Virus record (IMG/VR): IMGVR_UViG_3300035670_001453
Coordinates: 1 to 20,598 of that record
From: a virus
Reading direction: 5' to 3' (one strand)
DNA: 20,598 nt
In this document: positions 7,223 through 15,019 of the stretch, piece by piece
Layout: each line of letters begins with the position of its first letter
How positions within the stretch are numbered: position 1 is the stretch's first letter
The notes under the pieces: model-generated
Databases searched by the model: none
What the model was told of the DNA's origin: nothing
What the model saw: the letters and a program-made list of their open reading frames with translations, nothing else
Made by a program: the position numbers and the translations under genes

Positions 7223-10200
7223 TTATATCGTTGTCCCCACTGCGCTGCTTGTCGCGGACGCAGTTGATGCTCCGGCCCCCTCTTGAAACGGGCCTGTAAT
7301 GATGCATTTCGCGGGAGAATTGGTTGCTGTGTTCATGAACGTGCAGCCGTAATTGTAGACAGAACCGCGCCGATTTTGAATGTAAAGCCTGTTTGTTGCC
7401 GTATCTGCCTGAATGTTCAAGTCGCCGTCAGTGCCGTCTGTTGTTCCGGGGACATATTTGCCTGTTGACGAACTCACGTTGACGTTTGCAGCATCAGTGA
7501 CGGCCATTGATTTTGTGAACGCGCTTGACCCGACGCGAAAAGCGGCAATCAGACCTTCGCCTGTGGACGAGTTCGGGCTGATGGAAATGGTGCCCCGGCT
7601 GCCAGAACCGTCAAATTCAAAATAAGTCGCCTGGTCGTCGTTTAGTGTGAACACAGTGGCCGACACAAATCCGCTCTGTATCCCTGGCGCGGCCACATTG
7701 TAGGGAGCCGAAACCCACCGCTTCCCAAACAGATTCTCTTGCCACGACACACCCGCTGGCCTTGTAGACAGCGCCTTTATCTGACTGCCCTCAAACGGCC
7801 CAGGGCTTCCAATATCGACAGAATATGACGCCGTATTTGCCACATCGACCAGCGGATTAAAATAATTTGCCCCTTGCCAACTGTTGACGGCGTACAACTG
7901 GACGAAATTGATGTTGTCTGATGTGCGAGTCTCGCCACCGAAAGTGCCTCGCACCCACACGGCTGGAGAGGTGCACTGGACGAGCCGCTGGTTGAAAAAC
8001 TGTATATTGGTACCGGCAACATAAATTGCTGCATGCGTCGGGGTCACAGACGGATATTCGGTGCGACCGTCGAAGGCACAATTCATAAACGTGTGATTGT
8101 ATCCGCTGACGTACGCATTCGCCAGGTTGGTTGAGTTGTAAAGGCAGTTAGCCGGGATGATGCAGTTATAAAACGCCTCAAAGTTGATGTTGACAACGCG
8201 GTAAGGAATGTCGCCGCTATCCACCTCAGAAGTTCCGCCGCCAACCCGGAAACTGTGAGCGCCCGTCCAGCACGCGACACAGTCTGTGAACGTAACCTGT
8301 CCCGGTTGCGTAATCGGATTTGTCAGGGATATATATTGACCACTAGCAACAACGAACCCGCTACCCTTTACGCATTGCACCTCGCATGCATTGACCTGAC
8401 TAGAAACGACATCATTGACCATTAAGATGCCGTCGCCGGGCTGGTTCATGACCCGCAAGTTTACAAGTTTCGTCTGGCGGGCTGGCGCGTATCCACCAGT
8501 GTTCGGCCCGGCCACGAGAACGCCCGGCTTGGTTGCGTCGAACGATTCACCGTAGCGGTTGTTCAAAGTGGTGCTGCCGCTGATGCACATATCCGACAAC
8601 GTGCAGCCCTGCGCCGAAATGCGAACGACCTCACCCGTCGTGAAGTTCCCGACAATAGTCGTTGCTGAATTGCTGACGCCAGTGTGCATGCCGCCACCAG
8701 TATCAGCCGCGCGCGAATTGCCGCCAGCGCCTGCGCCGTAAAGCTTCGTGCCCGTAATTCCAAGGGTGATTTTGGAATCAAGGCGATAAGTGCCTGGCGG
8801 CATAAACACGTTTTTGGATGCATTTACTGCGGCCTGTACGGCGTCTCTGACATCGACCGATAAATCGCCCGCTTTGACGGACGCAATTTCTGCTTCTGTC
8901 ATAAAATCAAAAACACTGACGTGGTCGCGCAGTTTACTGTTGACCACCCGCTCAACGGCTCCGGTGCCATCCTGCAAAAATGCTAGGCGCAATTCGGGGC
9001 GCGCGAACAAAGCATTATTGCCAACCCCCGCGCGCCGCGTGAACAGCAGCCGCGCACGCCGTGCCGTCGATGTCGTGGTGAACACCGCAGTCGCCCGCGT
9101 GGCGTGAGTGACATCAGCAGCCACGCGATTCGACACTAAGGATATTGTCGGGGTTAGAGCCGTAATTGACCCGTTATTTAGCGACCCCTCTTCTAGGTCA
9201 ACGTCCACGGCAGTGGAATCCAGCGTGCCTTGCTGCGTCGCCAGTACGCTAAACTCGTAGGACGTGGAGGGTGTCACGACAAACCATTCCGTCGCAACAG
9301 TCCGGTCAGCGGCGTTGCTGTCAATGCGCAGCCTGCGTGTGCCAGCGCCCGTGTTGGCGCTGCTGTTTAGTTCCAGCACCGCGCCAACGGTGGACAATGC
9401 CCCGCCACCTGACGCCGTGTAGAACGCATCGACAGACATGTCAGGGTCGGGATAGATATTGCTGCTGTCGCGATACGTCAGGCCTAGGTTCGCTCGCGCT
9501 GTCGCTGCGTCACTTGCCCCCGTGCCGCCATCAGCGACTGCAAGGTCGGTGATGCCTGTAAGCGTCCCGCCCGTGATAGTCTTGCCGGTGAAGGTCAGCG
9601 CCGCCGGCAGGCTTAGGGTCGGATTGCCACTGACGCCATCGCCATTGGTGACGGTAATCTCGTTGGCCGTCCCCGCAATGGTGCGGCCAGCAAACGTATC
9701 GGCAGCCGTCTGAGTAAGGATGCCGTTGGTGTTGTAAGCCGCCAAGGCCGTGAGCGTTGCGTCCGATGCCTGAAGGCCCGTCGTCGCGATCGTGATGCTG
9801 TCCGCGCCCGCGTCCGTCGTGATGGCAATGTTCGCGCCGGCGACAAGGGTCAGCGTATCGCCCGCCTGGTCGGCAACGACATTGCTCTGCGTGGCGACGG
9901 CAATCGTCGAGAACTGGCTCTGGTCGCCCGTATTGGTGCCGGAGACCGTCGCGGCACCGCTCACCGTCAAATTGCCCGACATCTCGAGCGTGCGGTCTTG
10001 GTTGTTGACGTTGACCGAGAGCGTTCGGTCTGCGCTCAGGTCATTGGCGTTGGTCACGCGCAAATAGTGAGATTGGTTGGTATCGTCGCGCAAATAGACG
10101 TCGCCGAAATAGCCGTCCTGGACGCTGGTCGTCGAGGCCGACAGGGCGCCGGAGGCAATCCGGGCGAAGTCGATCGTACTCGTGCCGGTGTTGATGACGG

Positions 10201-11746
10201 AGATGACGGAGTTCGCGCCCAAGGCCGCAGGCGCCCCGCCCGTCGTCGAGCCGAGGATCGTGTTGCCGGAAATGTTCGCGAGCTTACCGAGCGTCACGTT
10301 GCTGTCGGCGATCTTGTCCGTCGTGACGGCACTCGTCGCCAGCTCCGTCGCACCGACAGCGCCCGCGTCTATCTCCCAGACGGTCCCCGACCCTGAGACT
10401 GTGATGTCGCCCTTATCACCGTCCGAGATCGGATTGGACGATGTCGCCGAGGCCGTGAAGTTGCGGACCGACCGCCAGTCAATGTAGGACGCGCCCGTAT
10501 CAGTCGGCTGCGCGCGGCTCTTGACGGCGTTGCCGTAGGAGTTGCTGGTCTGGAAGATGGCCGTGCCGATCGGGACAAATTCCGGCGTGAGCGTCGCAAT
10601 GCCGTCGAGGACGAGCGTGGTCAGCTCCGTCTTCGCTGCGGACTGAGCAGCGGCAAGCGTGGCATGCTGCGCCTGCCCGACGATGCCGATAATGGGCGCA
10701 CTGATGGAGCCGGTCGCGAAGTAGTGCATGAGGGCGTACTTCGTCGAATCGACCTCAGCGAGGCTCCACGTGCCGGCGGTGTTGAGGTTGTAGGCCGCGC
10801 GTCCCGTCCCCGTGGTCGTGAGCGGATAGGCCGTGGCCGCGATGCGCCGCCACAGGCTGGCGCCGGAGCGGTAATAGAGGGGGATCTGCGCCGGCTCGGC
10901 GAGCGTCTGGGGAGAGCCGGGCGTGATCGTGTGCTCGATGTCCTCGTCCCAGAACGATCCGGACTGGACGCCGAATTGAACGTGAGAATCGGCACTGCCG
11001 TTGCCGCTCGTATCAAGGCCCTGGATGGCAAGGCCGGAGGCGTAGCGCGCGCCGTAGGTCAAATGGTTGTAGGCGTGCGTGGTCGAGTCCATGACGTTGC
11101 CATGGCGCTCGTCACAGACAATGATCCCGACGTTGTTGTCGGCGTCCCAGTAGATGGCGGCGACAAAGGCAAACGTCGTGATGATGGAGATGCTGAACGT
11201 CGTCGTGGCCGTCAGGGTCGCGCCATCATAGTAGATGTAGTGCATGCCCTCCGTGTCGGAGATGGCGACACTGTCCTGCGCCTCCTTCACGTAGCGCGTG
11301 GAATTGTGGAAGTAGGTAAAGCTCGCGCCCGTTGGCGTGATGGTCAGCGTCCGCGTTCCGTCCGTGAAGGCGAGCGTGCTCTCGGAGCGATCGACGAAGC
11401 CGTTCTCCGCCGGCGCGCGCGCATCCATGTCCTGCTTGGCGACCGTGATGAACACGTGCTGGCGACCGGAGCAGTTGATCTTCGTCGTGCCGCCAGCCGT
11501 CGAGTTGTAGACCGTCGTGCGCGAGAGCGTCGTCCCTGACGCCGTATAGGTCCCGGTGCCGACCTCGCGCCCCGTGATCGCCCCGCCGACATCGTAGTCC
11601 TCGATGCAGTACGTGACGACTTGGCCGTTCGTGATGCCCGAATCCGCGAAGGACAGGCACCCGGTCACGGCGGCGCCAAGCGTGAGCGTGCCCGTGCCAG
11701 TCGTGGCACTGGTCATGCGCGCGAGGTTGGCGAGGGCGTTGGGCAT
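7223..11746 (-). CDS. Tail fibre / tailspike with C-terminal pectate-lyase-like beta-helix
   Basis: A 1507-aa adhesin. Residues 1-110 (ALANLARMTSATTGTGTLTLG) are the usual virion-attachment domain of such fibres. The middle, to about residue 730, is Thr/Ser/Gly-rich with collagen-free beta repeats. Residues about 735-756 hold the common fibre linker ADGGTGASDAATARANLGL. Around residue 932 the HVSVFDFMTEAEI motif begins a Pectate_lyase_3-type region, with AVQAAVNASKNVFMPPGTYRL at about 965-985 and repeated NI.F....N.... rungs to about 1290. A C-terminal beta region ends in a Ser/Thr/Ala-rich tail. Such domains bind or cleave surface polysaccharide; no catalytic residues can be assigned by eye. 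GC falls to about 50% below base 8960, against 60-65% in the N-terminal half. Confidence 0.85.
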   Translation of the reverse strand: MPNALANLARMTSATTGTGTLTLGAAVTGCLSFADSGITNGQVVTYCIEDYDVGGAITGREVGTGTYTASGTTLSRTTVYNSTAGGTTKINCSGRQHVFITVAKQDMDARAPAENGFVDRSESTLAFTDGTRTLTITPTGASFTYFHNSTRYVKEAQDSVAISDTEGMHYIYYDGATLTATTTFSISIITTFAFVAAIYWDADNNVGIIVCDERHGNVMDSTTHAYNHLTYGARYASGLAIQGLDTSGNGSADSHVQFGVQSGSFWDEDIEHTITPGSPQTLAEPAQIPLYYRSGASLWRRIAATAYPLTTTGTGRAAYNLNTAGTWSLAEVDSTKYALMHYFATGSISAPIIGIVGQAQHATLAAAQSAAKTELTTLVLDGIATLTPEFVPIGTAIFQTSNSYGNAVKSRAQPTDTGASYIDWRSVRNFTASATSSNPISDGDKGDITVSGSGTVWEIDAGAVGATELATSAVTTDKIADSNVTLGKLANISGNTILGSTTGGAPAALGANSVISVINTGTSTIDFARIASGALSASTTSVQDGYFGDVYLRDDTNQSHYLRVTNANDLSADRTLSVNVNNQDRTLEMSGNLTVSGAATVSGTNTGDQSQFSTIAVATQSNVVADQAGDTLTLVAGANIAITTDAGADSITIATTGLQASDATLTALAAYNTNGILTQTAADTFAGRTIAGTANEITVTNGDGVSGNPTLSLPAALTFTGKTITGGTLTGITDLAVADGGTGASDAATARANLGLTYRDSSNIYPDPDMSVDAFYTASGGGALSTVGAVLELNSSANTGAGTRRLRIDSNAADRTVATEWFVVTPSTSYEFSVLATQQGTLDSTAVDVDLEEGSLNNGSITALTPTISLVSNRVAADVTHATRATAVFTTTSTARRARLLFTRRAGVGNNALFARPELRLAFLQDGTGAVERVVNSKLRDHVSVFDFMTEAEIASVKAGDLSVDVRDAVQAAVNASKNVFMPPGTYRLDSKITLGITGTKLYGAGAGGNSRAADTGGGMHTGVSNSATTIVGNFTTGEVVRISAQGCTLSDMCISGSTTLNNRYGESFDATKPGVLVAGPNTGGYAPARQTKLVNLRVMNQPGDGILMVNDVVSSQVNACEVQCVKGSGFVVASGQYISLTNPITQPGQVTFTDCVACWTGAHSFRVGGGTSEVDSGDIPYRVVNINFEAFYNCIIPANCLYNSTNLANAYVSGYNHTFMNCAFDGRTEYPSVTPTHAAIYVAGTNIQFFNQRLVQCTSPAVWVRGTFGGETRTSDNINFVQLYAVNSWQGANYFNPLVDVANTASYSVDIGSPGPFEGSQIKALSTRPAGVSWQENLFGKRWVSAPYNVAAPGIQSGFVSATVFTLNDDQATYFEFDGSGSRGTISISPNSSTGEGLIAAFRVGSSAFTKSMAVTDAANVNVSSSTGKYVPGTTDGTDGDLNIQADTATNRLYIQNRRGSVYNYGCTFMNTATNSPAKCIITGPFQEGAGASTASATSSAVGTTI

Positions 11747-11750
11747 GGGC

Positions 11751-12188
11751 TTAGTCTTCCGTGATCGTGGAGGCCGTGGTCAGGCGTGGCGTGACGCCGC
11801 TCGAGATGACGATGTCGGGATCGATCTCGCCGTAGTAGAGGACCTTGCCGGTGCTTGATGCCGCCGTGCCGACCGCAAAATGCGTCGCCGTCGCCGATCC
11901 GCCCGTGCAGGCCGGAAACTCGATCGCAGCCGCCGGGACAACCTTGATCGTGCCGGCGTCGTTCGAGACGGTCCAGCCGGCGCCGCGGGTTACGGCAACG
12001 CGCGCATAGCTCGTATACGCGACCTCGTTCGTGGTCTGGCTCCCCGTCTCGCCGGGGCTCGACGAGTGCAGGGAGACGTAAAGGCTGGTCAGCGGGCTTG
12101 AGGCCGCATTGTCGGCGATGTTGGCGATCGCATCGCCCTTGAAGATCAGCTTGAGGAGGTCCTCGCTGAACGTGTCTCCCTTGGACAT
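11751..12188 (-). CDS. Tail-fibre-associated protein, paralogue A
   Basis: A 145-aa protein, 3 nt after the portal stop, with AGGAG six bases before its ATG, and 4 nt before the fibre start. It begins MSKGDTFSEDLLKLIFKG and ends GVTPRLTTASTITED. These ends and the ADNAASSP, PGE, YARVAV and RGAGWTVS blocks are shared with the product at 6780-7205. Composition is high-GC like the portal. There is no signal peptide or membrane segment. Tight linkage to the fibre gene suggests a fibre attachment or folding partner, but no function is demonstrated in anything I can see. Confidence 0.75.
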   Translation of the reverse strand: MSKGDTFSEDLLKLIFKGDAIANIADNAASSPLTSLYVSLHSSSPGETGSQTTNEVAYTSYARVAVTRGAGWTVSNDAGTIKVVPAAAIEFPACTGGSATATHFAVGTAASSTGKVLYYGEIDPDIVISSGVTPRLTTASTITED

Positions 12189-12191
12189 GTC

Positions 12192-14534
12192 TTACTCCTG
12201 GTTCATTGGGGGTGTGGCCGGCATTGGACCCGGCAGAATCTCATTCGGCGGCTCGTCCACGACGGGAACGATCTCGTCGATCTCGCGCGTCGTCGGATTG
12301 CGCTTGATGACGATCCTCTTCCCGCCACCGAGGCGGTCCATCGCCTCCTCGTAGACGGGAATAAGCTCCTCGATCTCCTGCGTGACCGGATTGCGCTTGA
12401 CGCTGATGCGCTTGGCCTTGCCGCCCTTGCCCGACGCGACGCTGGTCGTGGTCGTGCCGCTCGAGGCCGTTGCCGTCTTGGAAATAAAGCCGAGCATGTC
12501 GGAGGCCGCGTTCTGGCTTGCGATCCGCTCCCGGCTCTCGATGTCCATTTTCTTGGCGGCGAGGTCGAGGACCGAGTTCTTCGTGGCCTGCTCGGCGCGG
12601 AAGGCCTCAAGCTCCTTCTCATGCGCGAGCTGCATCTGCGTCTTCTCGATCTCAGCCTTCGCCTTGATCTCTTCCGGGGACGGACCCTTGGGCGCCTGGT
12701 TGGCGGTCTCCGGATTGTCGAAATACGTCTCGACGCTCTTGAGCCCCGCCGCCTCGATCAGCTTGGCGAGCGTGTTGTACATCTTGGGCCACGACGCGAT
12801 CGGCGCCCCGCCCAGGATTGCCTCCTTCTGGACCGCGAGGATCTGAGAGAGGATCGACATCTGCTCCATGCGGTTCGAGGTCCCGAGCGCCACGTCAACC
12901 GTGACGGCCATGTCCGCGTTCCACTTGGAGGGGTCCATCATGACCCACTTGCCGCGCAGCTTGATGGCGCGTGGCTTGTCCTGATTGCGCACGAGAAGGC
13001 GAAGGATCTGGCTGAAGAGGCCCTTCACGCCGGTCTCGGCGAAGATGCGCGCGACAAGGAGCATGCGCTCCTGCGCGGCATTGTTGATGAGGTTGATGCC
13101 CGTCGCCGTCTTGTTCAGCGAATTCGCGTCGAGCCCCTGGTTGTAGGCCGTGACGCCCGTGCGCTTCTCATTGACGCTGTCGAGGTATTCCATCGCCGGG
13201 ATCACGACCGCGCCCAGAGGCTGCGGCTGGAGCGGCATGGCAACCGTCGATGGCGACGCGCTCGTCCGGACAATGCCGCCCGGTCGGTTGGTCAGAAGGT
13301 CGTCGAAATTGACCAGACCCTCCTGAACCAGCATGCGGTTGTTGTTGAGCTGGTAGAGGTTGTCCAAGAACTGCCGCGTCAGGGTTGACTTGATGCGCTG
13401 GATGTCGCGCACCAGGTCGTGGATGCTGAGGCCAAAGAACTTGTGAGACATCGGGATCGGCGTGATGCTCTCGAAGGGCCAGTCGCCCTCCCACCGCTCC
13501 TTCATCAGCATCTTGTCGTTCGCGCCGGCGAGGAGGAACTTCCACCGCTCGGCAATGCCGTCGCCGTCCGTATCGACGAGGTAATAACATTCACTTACCC
13601 AGACCTTGCGCAGAGCGTGCTGGACGTTCTCGCTGTCGGGCAGATTGCCGCCGTCGTACTGGAAGCGGACATAACGCTCGTCCGTGACGTCACCATCCGT
13701 CGTCTCGCCGCCGAGGTCCCAGACCGCGTCCTTCGGGATGCCCATCTCGATCAGCTCGGAGATGGTGCGCAAAGTCTTGTGCGCGACGAAGCGCGCCTTC
13801 TTGATGTTCGCCGCCTTCAGGCTGATGAGGAATTCCTCGGGAGGCACGCACTCGACACGCACGCGACCATTGCGCTTCGTGCGGCGCACCTCGACGTCGT
13901 AAAGGGGCACGGGCTGAGGCGGCTGTCCGGGCGCCTGCGCCGGCATCTCGATCTGCTCGCTCGGCGAGTAGGCGACGGGCTCCACCTCACGGTCCTGAAG
14001 AAGGGCGAGAAGCTCCTCCTCGAGCAGGCCCGTATAGATCTCGTTGCAGACATCGACCTGGTCGTCCCACCAGACCTTGACGATGCCGTTCTTCTGGAGA
14101 AGCGCGTCCTTGAACCACGTGTAGAACAGCATGAAGCCGTCATTGTCGGAGTGAATGACGTGGTTAGCGAGGTCCGTCGCCTGGTCGGCACCCTCCTCCT
14201 CGGCGACCGTCTGCGCCTCGTAGCGGACGACGCGATCGGAGGAGAGGAACAGCTTCACGATCTGCGGCAGGAGGCTCTCGATCGTATCGCGGACCTCGGT
14301 CGTCACGACCTTGGACCGTTCGGCCTGCTCGTCCCCGTAGGGCTCGGCCATGTAGTAGTTCAGGGCCTCGGAGCGTTGCTTCGTGATCGTTGTATTCTGG
14401 TAGCTTGACGCTTGGGACTTCTCGATCCGGATCAGGGCGACGATGTCGTCGTCCGAGAGCGCATCGGGACGTGCCAGGTCCATCGCGTCCTCGTCGTCCA
14501 GGGGCATCGTCTGGCCGACTGCTGTGTCAACCAT
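12192..14534 (-). CDS. Portal protein (P22-type)
   Basis: A 780-aa protein forming the dodecameric channel for DNA entry and exit. The N-terminal half shows the P22-portal pattern: ALIRIEKSQASSYQNT, RSEALNYYMAEPYGDE, VTTEVRDTIESLLPQIVKLF, a DALLQKNGIVKVWWDD strand and VPPEEFLIS. The crown/stem part has MSHKFFGLSIHDLVRDIQ, QFLDNLYQLNNNRMLVQEG and the TGINLINNAAQERMLLVARIFAE helix. The C-terminal 100 residues are an extension with two copies of a 23-residue motif and a proline-rich end. Length is close to the P22 portal (725 aa) plus this extension. It overlaps the upstream coiled-coil gene by 8 nt. Terminase, portal, scaffold and capsid on one strand make the call secure. Confidence 0.92.
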   Translation of the reverse strand: MVDTAVGQTMPLDDEDAMDLARPDALSDDDIVALIRIEKSQASSYQNTTITKQRSEALNYYMAEPYGDEQAERSKVVTTEVRDTIESLLPQIVKLFLSSDRVVRYEAQTVAEEEGADQATDLANHVIHSDNDGFMLFYTWFKDALLQKNGIVKVWWDDQVDVCNEIYTGLLEEELLALLQDREVEPVAYSPSEQIEMPAQAPGQPPQPVPLYDVEVRRTKRNGRVRVECVPPEEFLISLKAANIKKARFVAHKTLRTISELIEMGIPKDAVWDLGGETTDGDVTDERYVRFQYDGGNLPDSENVQHALRKVWVSECYYLVDTDGDGIAERWKFLLAGANDKMLMKERWEGDWPFESITPIPMSHKFFGLSIHDLVRDIQRIKSTLTRQFLDNLYQLNNNRMLVQEGLVNFDDLLTNRPGGIVRTSASPSTVAMPLQPQPLGAVVIPAMEYLDSVNEKRTGVTAYNQGLDANSLNKTATGINLINNAAQERMLLVARIFAETGVKGLFSQILRLLVRNQDKPRAIKLRGKWVMMDPSKWNADMAVTVDVALGTSNRMEQMSILSQILAVQKEAILGGAPIASWPKMYNTLAKLIEAAGLKSVETYFDNPETANQAPKGPSPEEIKAKAEIEKTQMQLAHEKELEAFRAEQATKNSVLDLAAKKMDIESRERIASQNAASDMLGFISKTATASSGTTTTSVASGKGGKAKRISVKRNPVTQEIEELIPVYEEAMDRLGGGKRIVIKRNPTTREIDEIVPVVDEPPNEILPGPMPATPPMNQE
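12252..12413 (-). repeat. Two tandem 23-residue motifs at the portal C-terminus
   Basis: Portal residues 708-730 (12345-12413) and 739-761 (12252-12320) share the pattern KRI-x-(V/I)-KRNP-x-T-x-EI-(E/D)-E-(L/I)-(I/V)-PV-x-(E/D)-E, separated by AMDRLGGG. The DNA shows the same core (GGATTGCGCTTGA on the plus strand at both sites). Two basic-to-acidic beta units in the portal barrel extension would face the capsid interior. Confidence 0.8.
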
Positions 14535-14748
14535 TCAGGGTGGCCTTCGCCGGCAACTTGCTGCCCGGAACGGAAGCTTTGCGGCCACCATTGACGCCAA
14601 GGACGGGACGATCGGCGCGGGCCTTCAGAGCGTCCACGTCGGCGCGCAAAGCCTCGACCTCAGCGCGCAAAGCGTCCGTTTCGGAACGCAGGCGTGCGGC
14701 GTCCTGTATTGCGACCTGAATGGCCGCAATTTCGTTGCGTGAAAACAT
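14527..14748 (-). CDS. Small coiled-coil protein before the portal
   Basis: A 73-aa protein starting at MFSRNEIAAIQVAI. The frame is open further, to a TTG at 14820, but AGGTGA lies just ahead of the ATG at 14748 and the upstream part is covered by a plus-strand gene. The middle is three to four clear heptads (LRSETDALRAEVEALRADVDALKARA), and the C-terminus is basic and Gly/Lys-rich. The stop overlaps the portal start by 8 nt, implying coupled translation. It is possibly a small oligomeric head accessory or internal protein; no function is recognised. Confidence 0.6.
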   Translation of the reverse strand: MFSRNEIAAIQVAIQDAARLRSETDALRAEVEALRADVDALKARADRPVLGVNGGRKASVPGSKLPAKATLNG

Positions 14749-14780
14749 GGGTTCACCTATTCTGGGGACCTCAGAGGAGG
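14735..14780 (+). promoter_or_regulatory. Candidate promoter and strong ribosome-binding site for the plus-strand gene
   Basis: TTGCGT (14735-14740) and TATTCT (14758-14763) are spaced 17 bp apart, a weak sigma-70-like pair. GAGGAGG (14774-14780) then lies five bases before the ATG at 14786. The ribosome-binding site is convincing. The promoter boxes match consensus only partly (3 of 6 and 4 of 6) and could be chance. Confidence 0.35.
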
Positions 14781-14785
14781 CCAAT

Positions 14786-15019
14786 ATGTCGTCGAGGCGA
14801 TACTGCGTGACGGTGTTCAACGAGCTGAACGACTGCGTCAGCGACCTGGAGTTGACGGTCTACTTCCGCGGTGACGCGGTTATTGGTGGCAAAATGGGCG
14901 ACGCAATGCTCCCGAAGCACGTCGTGCACGCCCTTATTGCTGGCGAGGGTCTTCCTCTTGAGGAAGGGCAAGAAGACCCGCAGGCGCCACGCCATACATC
15001 GGCCCCTCACCTCGGATAA
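14786..15019 (+). CDS. Reverse-strand small gene, moron candidate (77 aa)
   Basis: This is the only plausible plus-strand gene in the window. From the ATG at 14786, behind AGGAGG, it encodes MSSRRYCVTVFNELNDCVSD, then LELTVYFRGDAVIGGKMGDA and a short helix; from about residue 60 it is antisense to the end of the 865-aa gene. Codon third positions in the first 25 codons are strongly GC. The minus strand has no well-supported gene from 14749 to 14933, so the core of this frame has unique DNA. It is not a recognised family. An independent small gene set against a late operon fits the moron pattern, possibly expressed from a lysogen, but that is inference. Confidence 0.5.
   Translation: MSSRRYCVTVFNELNDCVSDLELTVYFRGDAVIGGKMGDAMLPKHVVHALIAGEGLPLEEGQEDPQAPRHTSAPHLG

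Noticed and set aside
7206-7307. 34-residue N-terminal extension of paralogue B
   Set aside because: It overlaps the fibre 3' end, is absent from the paralogue, and a good ribosome-binding site precedes the inner ATG at 7205.
10664-11539. 291-aa plus-strand open frame opposite the fibre gene (also 13419-14408 and 12621-13388 opposite the portal)
   Set aside because: All are antisense to confidently identified genes and have Arg/Asp/Val/Leu-rich translations produced by GC-rich codons read backwards.
14771-15010. 79-aa minus-strand frame in the gap before the coiled-coil gene
   Set aside because: It overlaps the end of the 865-aa gene in another frame, has no ribosome-binding site and is less protein-like than the plus-strand frame in the same DNA.
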